Source of the DNA: Nocardia puris
GTDB taxonomy: Bacteria; Actinomycetota; Actinomycetes; Mycobacteriales; Mycobacteriaceae
NCBI RefSeq assembly: GCF_003315035.1
Contig: NZ_QNRE01000015.1
Location: forward strand, 62,001 to 126,000
Reading direction: 5' to 3'
DNA length: 64,000 nt
Both the position numbers and the translations under genes were made by a program. The notes beneath the pieces were generated by a model that saw only the letters and a list, made by a program, of their open reading frames with translations, was not told the DNA's origin and made no database searches. Shown in pieces: positions 7,391 to 15,883 of the stretch (within the stretch, counting starts at the first letter, position 1; the number at the start of each line of letters is the position of its first letter).

Positions 7391-8902
7391 ATGACGACCT
7401 GGAGCGCCTACCGCGCCGCAGACGTACTCGACACTGTCGCAACCGAACTCGCCCGCAAGGGACCACACGACCGGCTACTGCGCCGCGCCGCCGCCGGCCT
7501 CGTGACCATCGTCACCGAACTCTTGAACGAGCGCGCCGCAGGTGTGTACGGTCGCCGCGTCGCCCTCCTGGTCGGCACCGGGAACAACGGCGCGGACGCC
7601 ACGCTCGCAGGTGCCCGATTGCGCCGTCGCGGAGTGCGTGTCGACGCGATCCTCGTCGCCGACAACGCCTATCAACCAGGCGTGGACGAACTCCGCGCGG
7701 CAGGCGGCCGCATCATCCCCGTTCACGACACGAAGACAGCCGATATCGCGCTCGCCCGCGCCGACCTCGTCATCGACGGGATCATCGGCGAATCCGGCGC
7801 CGGAGCCCTACGTGGACGCGCCGCCGAACTCGCCACCGCCATCCCCGACACCGCCACCGTCGTCGCGGTCGACCTGCCCTCCGGCATCACCCCGGACACC
7901 GGCGAGATCACCGGCCCCCACATCAACGCAGATGTCACCGTGACGTTCTCGGCTGCGAAGCCGTGCGTCCTGCTGCCGCCCGGCGCCCACGCAGCCGGAA
8001 CACTCCGTATGGTCGACGTCGGCCTTCCACCCATCCCAGCCACCCCGCTCGCCCGTCGGCTCGGCGACGCCCAGATCGCCGCCCGCTGGCCCGTCCCCGC
8101 CCGAGTCGCGCACAAATACACGCGAGGCGTCCTCGGCATAGTCGCCGGAAGCGACGCCTACCCTGGAGCGGCAGTCCTCGCGGTACTCGGTGCCGTTCGC
8201 ACGGGCGCGGCAGGAATAGCACGTTTCGTCGGCCCCGCCGGAGTGACCGCGCAAGTGCTCGGAGCAGTTCCCGAGGCGGTCCCCGGGGTCGGGCAGGTGC
8301 AGGCGTGGCTGCTCGGTTCCGGCGTCCAAGACGACGCCGATCAGGACGCGGCGATCGACAGGGCGCTGTCATCCGGGCTGCCCACCGTCGTCGACGCGGG
8401 CGCCCTCGAAGCTCTGGTACGCCGCCGCGCCGCCGGTGACCGACCGGCCTCCGCCGACCGAGTGCTGCTGACACCACACGCGGGAGAGCTGGCACGCATC
8501 ATGAGCTGGCTCGGCCGGAACGTACCCCGCGCCGAAATCGAGGCGCGGCCATGGCATTACGGACACGAAGCCGCCCGTGAACTCGACGCGACAATCCTGG
8601 TCAAAGGCCCCACCACACTCATCATCCGCCCCGATGGTTACACCGCCAGCCAATCCGAAGCACCGCCCTGGCTCGCCACCGCCGGAGCCGGTGACGTGCT
8701 CGCCGGGATCGCGGGCGCGCTCATGGCCGCCGGAATCGATGCGTTCGACGCCGGTGAGATGGCCGCGTTCCTCCACGGCCGCGCCGCCACGCGCGCCCAC
8801 CATTTAACCGGCGGCCCGATCACCGCGACCATGGTCGCCCAGGAAACACCCGCCACGGTCGGAACGGTTCTGACGGCGCACCCAGCCCGCCTTCTTCCCT
8901 AG
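7391..8902 (+). CDS. nnrDE: Bifunctional NAD(P)H-hydrate epimerase / ADP-dependent dehydratase
   Basis: 503 aa, repairs hydrated NAD(P)H. The N-terminal YjeF_N (epimerase) domain (about 1-220) shows GTGNNGADATLAGARL and VDLPSGITPDTG. The C-terminal ribokinase-like dehydratase domain (about 230-500) shows YTRGVLGIVAGS, LTPHAGELARIM, KGPTTLIIRPDG and TAGAGDVLAGIAGALMAAG, the last being the GTGD-type anion hole motif with T-A-G-A-G-D. The fused arrangement is standard in bacteria. Immediately downstream of an XRE regulator and in an accessory region, so it may be an extra copy beside a housekeeping gene elsewhere; that cannot be tested here. Confidence 0.88.
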   Translation: MTTWSAYRAADVLDTVATELARKGPHDRLLRRAAAGLVTIVTELLNERAAGVYGRRVALLVGTGNNGADATLAGARLRRRGVRVDAILVADNAYQPGVDELRAAGGRIIPVHDTKTADIALARADLVIDGIIGESGAGALRGRAAELATAIPDTATVVAVDLPSGITPDTGEITGPHINADVTVTFSAAKPCVLLPPGAHAAGTLRMVDVGLPPIPATPLARRLGDAQIAARWPVPARVAHKYTRGVLGIVAGSDAYPGAAVLAVLGAVRTGAAGIARFVGPAGVTAQVLGAVPEAVPGVGQVQAWLLGSGVQDDADQDAAIDRALSSGLPTVVDAGALEALVRRRAAGDRPASADRVLLTPHAGELARIMSWLGRNVPRAEIEARPWHYGHEAARELDATILVKGPTTLIIRPDGYTASQSEAPPWLATAGAGDVLAGIAGALMAAGIDAFDAGEMAAFLHGRAATRAHHLTGGPITATMVAQETPATVGTVLTAHPARLLP

Positions 8903-9103
8903 ATCCACCGCAACACAATTGGAGTCCGGTCGCACGATCATCGAGGGCCGCAGCGTGGCCTCCACCGCCGTTTACCAATCGCTGAGGTGTGTGTGTAACC
9001 GAGATGGTCGCGCGGATCGTTTGTGGCGGGATGAATCCCGCAGTGGATCTTGTCGCCAGCTGGGTGCGCCCGACATACGTGGGAGTGTGGTTACTCGCAG
9101 AGA

Positions 9104-9616
9104 TTAGGGCTTAGAAGTGTAGTTGGGTGCATCCGTGGTGATGGCGACGTCGTGGGGGTGGCTTTCGCGCATTCCGGCCGCCGTGATCCGCATGAGTTGG
9201 GCTTGCTGCAGTTCGGGAATCGTGACGGTGCCGGCGAAGCCCATTCCGATCCGTTACCTCGCACACAGGTCGTCGACATCTTGCAGGGTCGCGCCCGGTG
9301 CGCAGGTGATGGGGTCGGAGACCATCCCCGACTCGGAGCGTTTCACGATCTCGACCTGTCCGGCTTGTTCTGCGACGGGCAGGTTGCGGTGCAGCACGCC
9401 GAGGCCTCCGTTGCGGGCCATCGCGATCGCCATACGTGCTTCGGTGACGGTGTCCATCGCGGCGGACACGATCGGGACGCTCAACGTGACGTTGCGGGAG
9501 ACCCGAGTTGTGGTGTTCACGCCGCTGGGGATCACATCAGAGGCTGCGGGAACCAGCAGCACGTCGTCGAACGTCAGACCGGTCGGCAGGTCGGCAACCT
9601 CAACGCGGGAATTCAT
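9104..9616 (-). pseudogene. guaB: IMP dehydrogenase remnant with internal deletion
   Basis: The minus strand encodes a GuaB N-terminus from ATG 9616 (LTFDDVLLVPAASDVIPS, SAAMDTVTEARMAIAMARNGGLGVLHRN, DDLCAR) to a TAA at 9254-9256. Continuing in the same frame through RIG the sequence becomes the GuaB C-terminus (MGFAGTVTIPELQQAQ, RITAAGMRESHPHDVAITTDAPN) ending at TAA 9104-9106. Roughly 350 codons of the catalytic barrel and CBS domains, including the active-site Cys loop, are gone. The junction is in frame and the only interruption is that stop codon, where YRI would be expected. The product cannot be an enzyme. Presumably a second guaB copy now lost. Confidence 0.85.
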
Positions 9617-9883
9617 AGGGGTGGCCAGCTCCTCAGCAGGGGAATCGAGCGGAACGGTGGTCGGAGTGTAGCTGTGCCGACCACCATGTCGGTCTCGTCG
9701 GTGTGGCGCCACACCAGCAGTAACGCACTGGTCAATGACTGTTTCTCGGTGACGGCGTTGGCGCTGGATATGTTGCGCGGAACTCCTGAAAACGTCAGTC
9801 GTGACGCATCACCACTGACATTTCGAGGCTGATGGTGCGTCCCGGCGCGCGGACGCAGCGCCGACGCACCGGGCGGTACGCGG

Positions 9884-10183
9884 CTACTCCCTGGTCGGTC
9901 TCGCTCGCTGCCACCAGTCGATGGGCTCGCCGGATTCGTCGAGGTGGTCGATGAGGTGCGCGGTGGTCTCCACGTGCGCGCCGGATTGGTCGCAGAACAC
10001 CCAGAGCTTCTGGGCGGCGCGGTGGTATCGGTGGATCACGGCGTCGACCTCGAACGCGTCGAGCTCCCCGGCCCGGAATCGGCGAACCGCCTGCTCGAAG
10101 TGGGCGATCAGCTCACCCAGTTGCGCCTCGTGATAGGCGGTGACCCGGTCACGCGCGGCCCGCCGTTGCGCGTTCGATGCCAC
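9884..10183 (-). CDS. Conserved actinobacterial hypothetical protein (99 aa)
   Basis: GTG 10183, preceded by TACCGT (10190-10195) 6 nt upstream, fitting a leaderless transcript. The sequence opens ASNAQRRAARDRVTAYHEAQ, has a helical middle containing VDAVIHRYHRAAQKLWVFC, and ends with IDWWQRARP. I recognise the pattern as a small, widely distributed actinobacterial protein of unknown function. It stands alone between pseudogenes. Confidence 0.7.
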   Translation of the reverse strand: MASNAQRRAARDRVTAYHEAQLGELIAHFEQAVRRFRAGELDAFEVDAVIHRYHRAAQKLWVFCDQSGAHVETTAHLIDHLDESGEPIDWWQRARPTRE

Positions 10184-10276
10184 CTGGTCACGGTACCGGC
10201 GAGGGTCTGAGCATCGAACGCGCGGCGCGGCCTTGTTCGCCGCGATTCGCGATGTGGCCGAGTTCTCGGCTCGCCG

Positions 10277-10871
10277 CTAATCGGATTGGGTGATGAATCG
10301 GGCGATCGTTTCCAGGCCGGGGTGGTAGCCGTCGGTGGTGTCGACCCGCAGTTCCGGTACCTCCATGCTCACCGGCACGAACGTGGGGGCCGTGTCATCG
10401 TCGGCGGTGATGGTGGCCAGGGTGCCCGGCGTCGTTGTGTGCGCGGCGGTGCGGGTTGGTCTCAGCACGGTGCCCGATCCGCTCGCGCAGCAACTTTTGC
10501 CGTGCGGTGCAATGGATGATGCGGATCTGGGCGATAGCCGCGAGCGGCATCAAATTCGGTCGCCAGAGCCGATCTTGAAACGCCGCTTCGGCGATGACGG
10601 TGACTCCGGCGCGGGCGAGCACGGTCAAGACCTCGAAGAAGGCGTGCAGCGCGGGGATATTGAGATCGTCGTACCCGGTCTCGGCGGGTGCGTCGGTGGC
10701 CATGACCATGCCCTGTTTGATCTCGTCGCGAACGATGGCGAGCACGCCGATGTCGGCGGCCAGCGCGTGGGCCAACGTGGACTTGCCGGACCCCGGAGGG
10801 CCACTGACGACGGCGAGGACGGGCAACCCCGGGGAATTGCGTTCGATGGTGGCCATGCCGCATTCTGGCAC
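10277..10871 (-). pseudogene. P-loop kinase/ATPase with frameshift
   Basis: The N-terminal frame (from ATG 10871 or 10856) has Walker A SGPPGSGKSTLAHALA and reads on to LLRERIGHRAETNPHRRAH, then wanders into a His/Arg-rich tail and stops at 10395. The expected C-terminus (TTTPGTLATI ... VDTTDGYHPGLETIARFI, stop 10277) is in the next frame, overlapping around 10430-10480. A single indel there would restore one protein of about 195 aa, typical of small AAA/zeta-like kinases that phosphorylate small molecules. Either a real pseudogene or a sequencing error. Confidence 0.7.
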
Positions 10872-11073
10872 GTCAGACCCCCTCGTCGGTCCCGATGTCC
10901 GCTGTGGGCGAGGTGGTGGGTTCGGTGAAGTGGTGGTGCCGGTCGGCCCCGGTGCCGCAAGATCTCGCAGGGGTTGGCGCAGTCATCGAGCGACCGCGGC
11001 CGTGGGTCGGTTCGTTACCGGTCCGGTGTCAGGCCGAAGAAGCGACGAGCTGATCGTCGTGACGGTTCGCGCC

Positions 11074-11490
11074 TTACTGCCACGGGTCGATGGTGGGTAC
11101 TCCGCCGGCCTCGAACGGCGAGCGGTCGCGGGTGGCGACGGTGTAGCCCGTGGCGGCCGCCGTGGCAGCGATCATGCCGTCGGCTGTGGCGATGGCCAGC
11201 CCGGCGGCGCGTGCGGCCGACATCAGGCGGGCGTATTCCGCGGTGGCTTCGAGGTCGTAGGCCAGGATGCGCCCGGCGAACGCGGGCACGGTGTGGTTCT
11301 CCAGCCAATCGGTGAACTCGTCGCGGCGCCGGCCGGTGGGCATGGCGGCGATGCCGTATCGGAGTTCGCCGACGGTGACGGCCGACAGGTACAGGGTCTC
11401 GATGGCTTGGGCGTCCAACCATGCTGTGACCCGCTCGTGCGGGGCTTTGGTGGTGGGCTCGCTGATGACGTTGGTGTCCAGGATGATCAC
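11074..11490 (-). CDS. vapC: PIN-domain toxin, VapC/FitB type
   Basis: 138 aa; GTG 11490 overlaps the antitoxin stop (GTGA). PIN-domain RNase landmarks: N-terminal IILDTNVISE with the first Asp, GELRYGI with the conserved Glu, the ATADGMIAATA block and VATRD with the remaining acidic residues. As a VapC-type toxin it would cleave a specific RNA (tRNA or rRNA) when released. All expected acidic residues are present, so it is probably active. Confidence 0.88.
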   Translation of the reverse strand: MIILDTNVISEPTTKAPHERVTAWLDAQAIETLYLSAVTVGELRYGIAAMPTGRRRDEFTDWLENHTVPAFAGRILAYDLEATAEYARLMSAARAAGLAIATADGMIAATAAATGYTVATRDRSPFEAGGVPTIDPWQ

Positions 11491-11744
11491 TGGCCGAACG
11501 CCATCGGCTCGGTCGGTGTCTTGTCGCGGCCGAAGTAGGTTTCGCGTTCGTCCTCGGTGAGCCGGTTCTCTTCGCTGATGACGCCGGCGAGGAGCGTGCC
11601 GAGCTTGATCCGCTCGGGCGGTTGTACCGCCTCGGTGAGGATCGCGCGCATTTCGGCCTCGATGCTTCGGCCGTGCGCGGCCGCGCGTTGGTGAATCGCG
11701 CGGTGTACTTCGTCGCTCAGTTTCCGGATCGTCACGTTCTTCAT
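11487..11744 (-). CDS. vapB: Ribbon-helix-helix antitoxin, VapB/FitA type
   Basis: 85 aa, begins MKNVTIRKLSDEVHRAIHQRAA with SIEAEMRAIL: the FitA-like Arc/MetJ ribbon-helix-helix DNA-binding domain. The C-terminal tail (TEPMAFGQ) would wrap the PIN toxin. Overlaps vapC by 4 bp, the usual antitoxin-first order. The AT-rich stretch 11745-11800 upstream (TGATGGCA and TATCTGATG repeats) is likely its autoregulated promoter. Confidence 0.87.
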   Translation of the reverse strand: MKNVTIRKLSDEVHRAIHQRAAAHGRSIEAEMRAILTEAVQPPERIKLGTLLAGVISEENRLTEDERETYFGRDKTPTEPMAFGQ

Positions 11745-11899
11745 ATGCCATCACATCCCTCATCGAAGCCATCAATGATGGCATCTCATTATATCTGATG
11801 TCACCGGTGGTCGACCGGTGGAGTTGAGGGCCAGACTTGCCGCTGTTGCTCAGGTGTTTCTGCCGGGTTCGCACCGGCCTTATCGGTAGGTTGCCCTGC

Positions 11900-12565
11900 A
11901 TGAATCCCGCCGCAGCGCTCGACGCCGAGGCCCAGCACACGATCGCATGGGTGGCTTCCCACACCGACCAGCTCAGGCAGCTCCCGAGCCTGCCCGTGCC
12001 GATCCGATTCGCCTATGCGATGAACGCCTTCACCGCGATCGGCGTGGCAGCTGGCCTGCTGTACCGAACAACCGATGACGAGACCGAAGAGCGCCAGCAC
12101 TGGCACATCGTCGAAATCGGCGACGACGCACCCGATCACCTCGCCAACGGCGCAGGAGCGCCGGTCGTTCGCCGCTACTGCTACGCCGAGGATCAGCCGC
12201 TGCCGCCAGGGCTGATCACCCCCGACGCCCTCACCGAAGCGGCGCGAACCCAGCTTCGACGAGCGGCACGAGACACCGCGTCCGCGCTGAAAGATCTGCT
12301 GCACGCCATCTCATCCGATGCTTCCGTGCCGCCCGACCTTCGCCTGATCGCCACGGATACATTCCACGCCGCGAATCTGGTCTCGGCCATGTACGACGAC
12401 GATCCCCGCAAGGCGCGGCTCATCTGTGAAACTTTGCCCGCAGCGCAGGAGGCGAGGCACGACGAACTCGAACAGCAATTCCACGCGCTCACCTTCGGTG
12501 GCGTCTACGAACCAACCGAGGATCGAATCATGGCGCTGGCCAAGGAATCCGGCTCCCAGCCCTGA
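11900..12565 (+). CDS. Hypothetical protein (221 aa)
   Basis: ATG 11900 is chosen because a TAGGTT -10 box (11887-11892) ends 7 nt before it, a leaderless arrangement; the upstream in-frame stretch is not coding-like. The protein is soluble, helical and acidic, with an N-terminal four-helix look (LRQLPSLPVPIRFAYAMNAFT) and a C-terminal helical half. No domain recognised. Divergent from vapBC, convergent with pyrF. Confidence 0.65.
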   Translation: MNPAAALDAEAQHTIAWVASHTDQLRQLPSLPVPIRFAYAMNAFTAIGVAAGLLYRTTDDETEERQHWHIVEIGDDAPDHLANGAGAPVVRRYCYAEDQPLPPGLITPDALTEAARTQLRRAARDTASALKDLLHAISSDASVPPDLRLIATDTFHAANLVSAMYDDDPRKARLICETLPAAQEARHDELEQQFHALTFGGVYEPTEDRIMALAKESGSQP

Positions 12566-12684
12566 TGGGTCCGAGGCTGTATCGGTGCGCGGGCCGCGAG
12601 CAATCACGTGATTGATGTTCGCCGCCGCCGGGGCGTGGGCTGCCTTCGGCGACGGCGATTGATCCGCCGATCGGGTGGGTTCGG

Positions 12685-13383
12685 TCAGAGGGCCTGCGCG
12701 ACTTCCTCGGCGATGGCTCGTGCGGCTTCGGCGGGATCCGGAGCGGCGGTGATCGCTCGACCGAGAACGAGAATGCTTGCGCCACTGCGAATGGCGGCGT
12801 CGGGGGTCGCCACTCGCTGCTGGTCGTGCACTGCGCCGCCGGCCGGACGGATGCCGGGGACCACGGTCAGGATGTCGGGTGCTGCGGCGCGGATGACGGG
12901 CAGGTCGCTGGCCGCGCAGACGACGCCGCCGCAATCGGCAGCGACGGCCGCAGCCACGCGTTCGTTGAGAAGTTCCGGCGATGCGTCCGGTGCGCTGGTC
13001 AGCACGGTGACTGCGAGCACGGTCGGGGCTGCGAATCCGGCGCCGCTCGCGCCTTCGCTGAGTCCCTTCACCGCGGCTTCGAGCATGGCCGTTCCGCCGC
13101 CTGCGTGGACGGTCAGGTATTGGACGCCGAGGGCTCCGAGGACGGTGCTGGCTCCGTAGACGGTGTTGGGGATGTCGTGCAGCTTGACGTCGAGGAAGAC
13201 GTCCATGCCGAGATCCTGGATCGCGCGCACGGCGTCGCGTCCGGCCGCGCTGAACAGTTGAAGGCCGACTTTGGCGATGCCGATGTCGGGCTGCACAGCC
13301 TTGGCGATCGACACCGCAGTGTCCAGATCGCTGGTATCGAGCGCGATAGCCAGCCGGCTTCGGACGGTCGTGGTGGTGGGCAT
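12685..13383 (-). CDS. pyrF: Orotidine 5'-phosphate decarboxylase
   Basis: 232 aa, decarboxylates OMP to UMP. Shows LAIALDTSDLDTAVSIA, the catalytic DVFLDVKLHDIPNTV (the K-x-x-D catalytic array), VHAGGG, TVVPGIRP and LVLGRAIT phosphate-loop elements. This is the short E. coli-like type; the housekeeping enzyme of mycobacteria and relatives is a longer, different clade, so this looks acquired. The AAGGAG box is 5 nt from ATG 13383. It follows gntR by 11 bp, an arrangement not expected in a pyr operon. A possible role is resistance to an OMP-decarboxylase-directed antimetabolite (inference). Confidence 0.9.
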   Translation of the reverse strand: MPTTTTVRSRLAIALDTSDLDTAVSIAKAVQPDIGIAKVGLQLFSAAGRDAVRAIQDLGMDVFLDVKLHDIPNTVYGASTVLGALGVQYLTVHAGGGTAMLEAAVKGLSEGASGAGFAAPTVLAVTVLTSAPDASPELLNERVAAAVAADCGGVVCAASDLPVIRAAAPDILTVVPGIRPAGGAVHDQQRVATPDAAIRSGASILVLGRAITAAPDPAEAARAIAEEVAQAL

Positions 13384-13394
13384 CGGGGCTCCTT

Positions 13395-14150
13395 CTATTC
13401 GTTGTCGAGGGGTGCTTCGTAGGTGTCGAAGGTGATGGCGCCACCGTGTGCGGGACGGACATTAATGACGGCTTCGAGGGGTTCGTCTGTGGCGCCGTAG
13501 GTTCCGTGGATGTGCTCGATGACGATGCTGTTCGCGCCGATTCCGAACAGTTGCTGTTCGGAGGGGTTGGCGTGCCGGGCACGGATCTCGTTGGCGGTTC
13601 GGGTCACGGTGTGTCCGGCGTCTTCGATGAGCGCGACGACCTGGATACGGTCGGCGGTCTCGAGGTCGGGGGCGGCGTGGACGACCTGTTCGGGGAAGAA
13701 CATCATCGTGTCCTCGGTCGCGACGTCGTCGATGAAGGTGCGGCTGCGGCGGCGGAAGACGCGCGCCCCTTCTTTGACACCGAGCAGGTGAGCGATCGGC
13801 AGCGGAGCGCTCACCCATTCACGGCTGACGGTGTCCTTGCGGACGTTGCCGCTGACGTCGCCGGCGAAGACCAGCCCTCGGGCGGCGCGGGCGCGGGCGT
13901 AGCGGCCGTTCATCGGCCATCGGGTGCCGCGCAGTTCGGGTGGGGTGGGTACCGCCCGCATTCCGGGCCGGGCGATGACGAGTCCTTCGGCGACCAGTTG
14001 TTGGACAGCCCGCCCAGCGGTCTTCATGTTGACGTCGAAGCGTTCGGCGAGATCACCGTTGCCGGGAAATGGCTCGGCGTCGTAGTCCCCGGCGAGCACT
14101 TCGGCCCGCAAGGTGGCTGCGATCGAGAGGTATTCGGGCTGTTTGGGCAT
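13395..14150 (-). CDS. GntR/HutC-family transcriptional regulator
   Basis: 251 aa. The N-terminal winged HTH (about 1-75: EYLSIAATLRAEVLAGDY, LAERFDVNMKTAGRAVQQLVAEGLV) is followed by a UTRA ligand domain (about 85-245) with RRRSRTFIDDVATEDTMMFFP and VVALIEDAGHTVTRTANEIRAR. ATG 14150 is preceded by TAGCGT 7 nt upstream (14158-14163), so the mRNA is probably leaderless. It sits in one operon with pyrF and faces a strong inverted repeat (14203-14246); repression of its own operon and perhaps the DUF4254 gene is likely. Ligand unknown. Confidence 0.88.
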   Translation of the reverse strand: MPKQPEYLSIAATLRAEVLAGDYDAEPFPGNGDLAERFDVNMKTAGRAVQQLVAEGLVIARPGMRAVPTPPELRGTRWPMNGRYARARAARGLVFAGDVSGNVRKDTVSREWVSAPLPIAHLLGVKEGARVFRRRSRTFIDDVATEDTMMFFPEQVVHAAPDLETADRIQVVALIEDAGHTVTRTANEIRARHANPSEQQLFGIGANSIVIEHIHGTYGATDEPLEAVINVRPAHGGAITFDTYEAPLDNE

Positions 14151-14198
14151 AGCACAGACGCTACCGGAGTGTTAGCGGACATCCGCACTCCCCCCGCC

Positions 14199-14246
14199 AC
14201 CTGGTACCTATCCACCAGGTGGACAACCCCCAGGCGGATAGGTACC
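14199..14246. promoter_or_regulatory. Inverted-repeat operator, probable GntR site
   Basis: A perfect 11-bp inverted repeat, GGTACCTATCC (14203-14213) and GGATAGGTACC (14236-14246), with a 22-bp spacer. A second palindrome, ACCTGG/CCAGGT (14199-14204 / 14215-14220), is nested at the left half. It lies between the divergent gntR and DUF4254 genes. Confidence 0.7.
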
Positions 14247-14323
14247 GTGTGAGAACCAGTTAGCCCGTGCACCGCCTACAAGCGGGGGCCACCCCAGGGC
14301 GGCCGCTGGGTGGGAGGAGAGCC

Positions 14324-14776
14324 ATGCGCACACCGCCGATCACGCAGGAACGCCGCTGCCACTTGCCCGCCCGAAACCGCCTGCTGATCGCGCTGTGTCG
14401 CGGCCTCGACGACTCGGACCCGATCTGCTCGTGGGCGCGCGAGCTGGTGCGGTTGCACGGAACGCGCACCGAATCGCCAGATCTGGCAGCCGAATGCGAC
14501 TGCCGTCGAAGCGAATTCATCACCCGGATCAACGAACTGATCACCGCTGTCGAACCGCTGCTGGCGATCACCTATCCGCCGACGATCGGCGTGCTGATCG
14601 ATCGGATGGCCGCGGCCGCCGAACAGGCGATGCGTCAGCTGGTGGCGTCCGGAGCGCGCTCGGAGCGGATGCATCAGGCGTGGACTCAGCTCGCCGAGCT
14701 CGAACTCGAGTACAGCGACCTGGTCTCGGACCTGTTCTACGTCGACAAACCCATGCCAGCCAAACCCGTCCACTGA
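14324..14776 (+). CDS. DUF4254-like protein (copy 1)
   Basis: 150 aa, ATG 14324 with a strong GGGAGGAG box. Helical; the end PPTIGVLIDRMAAAAEQAMRQL, then AWTQLAELELEYSDLVSDLF, fits the DUF4254 pattern (G-xxIDR then paired helices). A related protein is encoded at 35060-35533. Function unknown; DUF4254 proteins are often seen near sugar or secondary-metabolite genes. It is divergent from gntR and 25 bp upstream of the decayed radical SAM gene, so it may have been the first gene of that cluster. Confidence 0.65.
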   Translation: MRTPPITQERRCHLPARNRLLIALCRGLDDSDPICSWARELVRLHGTRTESPDLAAECDCRRSEFITRINELITAVEPLLAITYPPTIGVLIDRMAAAAEQAMRQLVASGARSERMHQAWTQLAELELEYSDLVSDLFYVDKPMPAKPVH

Positions 14777-14801
14777 CACCGGCCACAAGAGGTAGGTACA
14801 C

Positions 14802-15422
14802 ATGCTCAAGACCAGGGCCGACGCCGATCGACTCGCCACCCGGTGGGGCATCGACGCTGACGACATCATGTTGATCGCGCTCAATGCGTGCGGTCTGGAC
14901 GCCGATATCGGGGTGTCGCGGTTGCGGTTTCGGCTGCGGCTGAACGCCCGTCCGGATGATCAGCTGTACATGATCTTGTCGCTGGGCCGACGCAGGTCAC
15001 CGTTCAAGCTGGTCGATACCAAGGTCTTGCTGGGTGGTGAGCAGGTCGCGGTCATCGACGTCGCCGAGGCTGACGACGCGGTGCTCGGGTATTGGCGCAA
15101 CGAGGGCCGGGTCCTGACGTTGAACTCCAACGCGCGTAGCGCATGCACCGGCTGCGTGTTCTGCCCGAACACCCTCGAAGAAGCCAACGACCCCCGCCTG
15201 GCGCTGGACGATCTCAACGCCTACTTCTCCACTCTGTGCGACGACCACACCGGCACAGGGCTGTCGAGTGTGGAGAAGGTGACCGTGTGCACCGGGTGCT
15301 TCCGGTTCGAACAGCTCGCGCTGACCCATCTGCGGCAGGTCCGCGAAGCGATGACCACGCACCAGTGCGGCGGGGAGATCCACTTCCTGTCCAGCGTGCC
15401 GAGCGCACCCGCCAGTGGCTAG
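14802..15422 (+). pseudogene. Radical SAM protein, truncated
   Basis: An RBS-like AGAGGTAGG precedes ATG 14802. The first about 195 residues look like the start of a radical SAM enzyme: an N-terminal region, then SACTGCVFCPNTLEEANDP with a cysteine cluster of spacing C-x2-C-x2-C (not the usual C-x3-C-x2-C), then VTVCTGCFRFEQLALTHL and GGEIHFLSSV. It then runs into foreign sequence and stops at 15422. The rest of the TIM barrel is missing. The break near 15395-15405 joins it to a methyltransferase fragment in another frame. Confidence 0.65.
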
Positions 15423-15862
15423 CCCAGGATGGCTGCCTGGCCATCCTGGGTAGCAGCACACCCTGGAGCGGGACCGAGCCGTGGCAAGCCGTCGCCGTCG
15501 ACGTCGTGGCGCGATTGTCCGGCGAACCCGGACGCCCGGCGAGTGCGGCACCTGTTATAGCAGCGAGCAACACACCAGCGCGGCGTACTCACGAAGACGT
15601 GCTGCGCGAAGCGGGGTTCGTCGACGTCGCCGAGTACCAGTTCCCCACACCGCACACCTGGACGGTCGATGAGTTTCTCGGGTTCTTGTGGTCGACCTCC
15701 TACACTGCCCGGATTCGCCAGGATCCTGCTCTCGCAGAAGGATTCGAGACCGACCTTCGAGCACAGTTGCTCGCCTGCGAGCCATCCGGGCAGCTGCGGG
15801 AGTCGATCGCGCACTACTACATCCTCGGCCGTAACCCAGACCCGGCGCGCTCGTTCTCGTGA
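15399..15862 (+). pseudogene. SAM-dependent methyltransferase C-terminal fragment
   Basis: Directly after the radical SAM break a different frame reads ERTRQWLAQDGCLAILGSS, later HEDVLREAGFVDVAEYQFP, WTVDEFLGFLWSTSY and a terminal YYILGRNPDP. This resembles the second half of a class I SAM methyltransferase; the SAM-binding N-terminal half is absent. Probably the result of one large deletion fusing two genes of a former cluster. Confidence 0.55.
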
Positions 15863-15883
15863 GCCGCCCGCACGAAGGCGATC

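Noticed and set aside
11074..11964. A longer VapC frame upstream of GTG 11490
   Set aside because: The upstream part overlaps vapB in another frame and the coupled GTG start fits the family length.
12311..13582. A 423-codon minus-strand frame
   Set aside because: Shadow of pyrF and the 11900 gene; Arg/Ser-rich without a domain.
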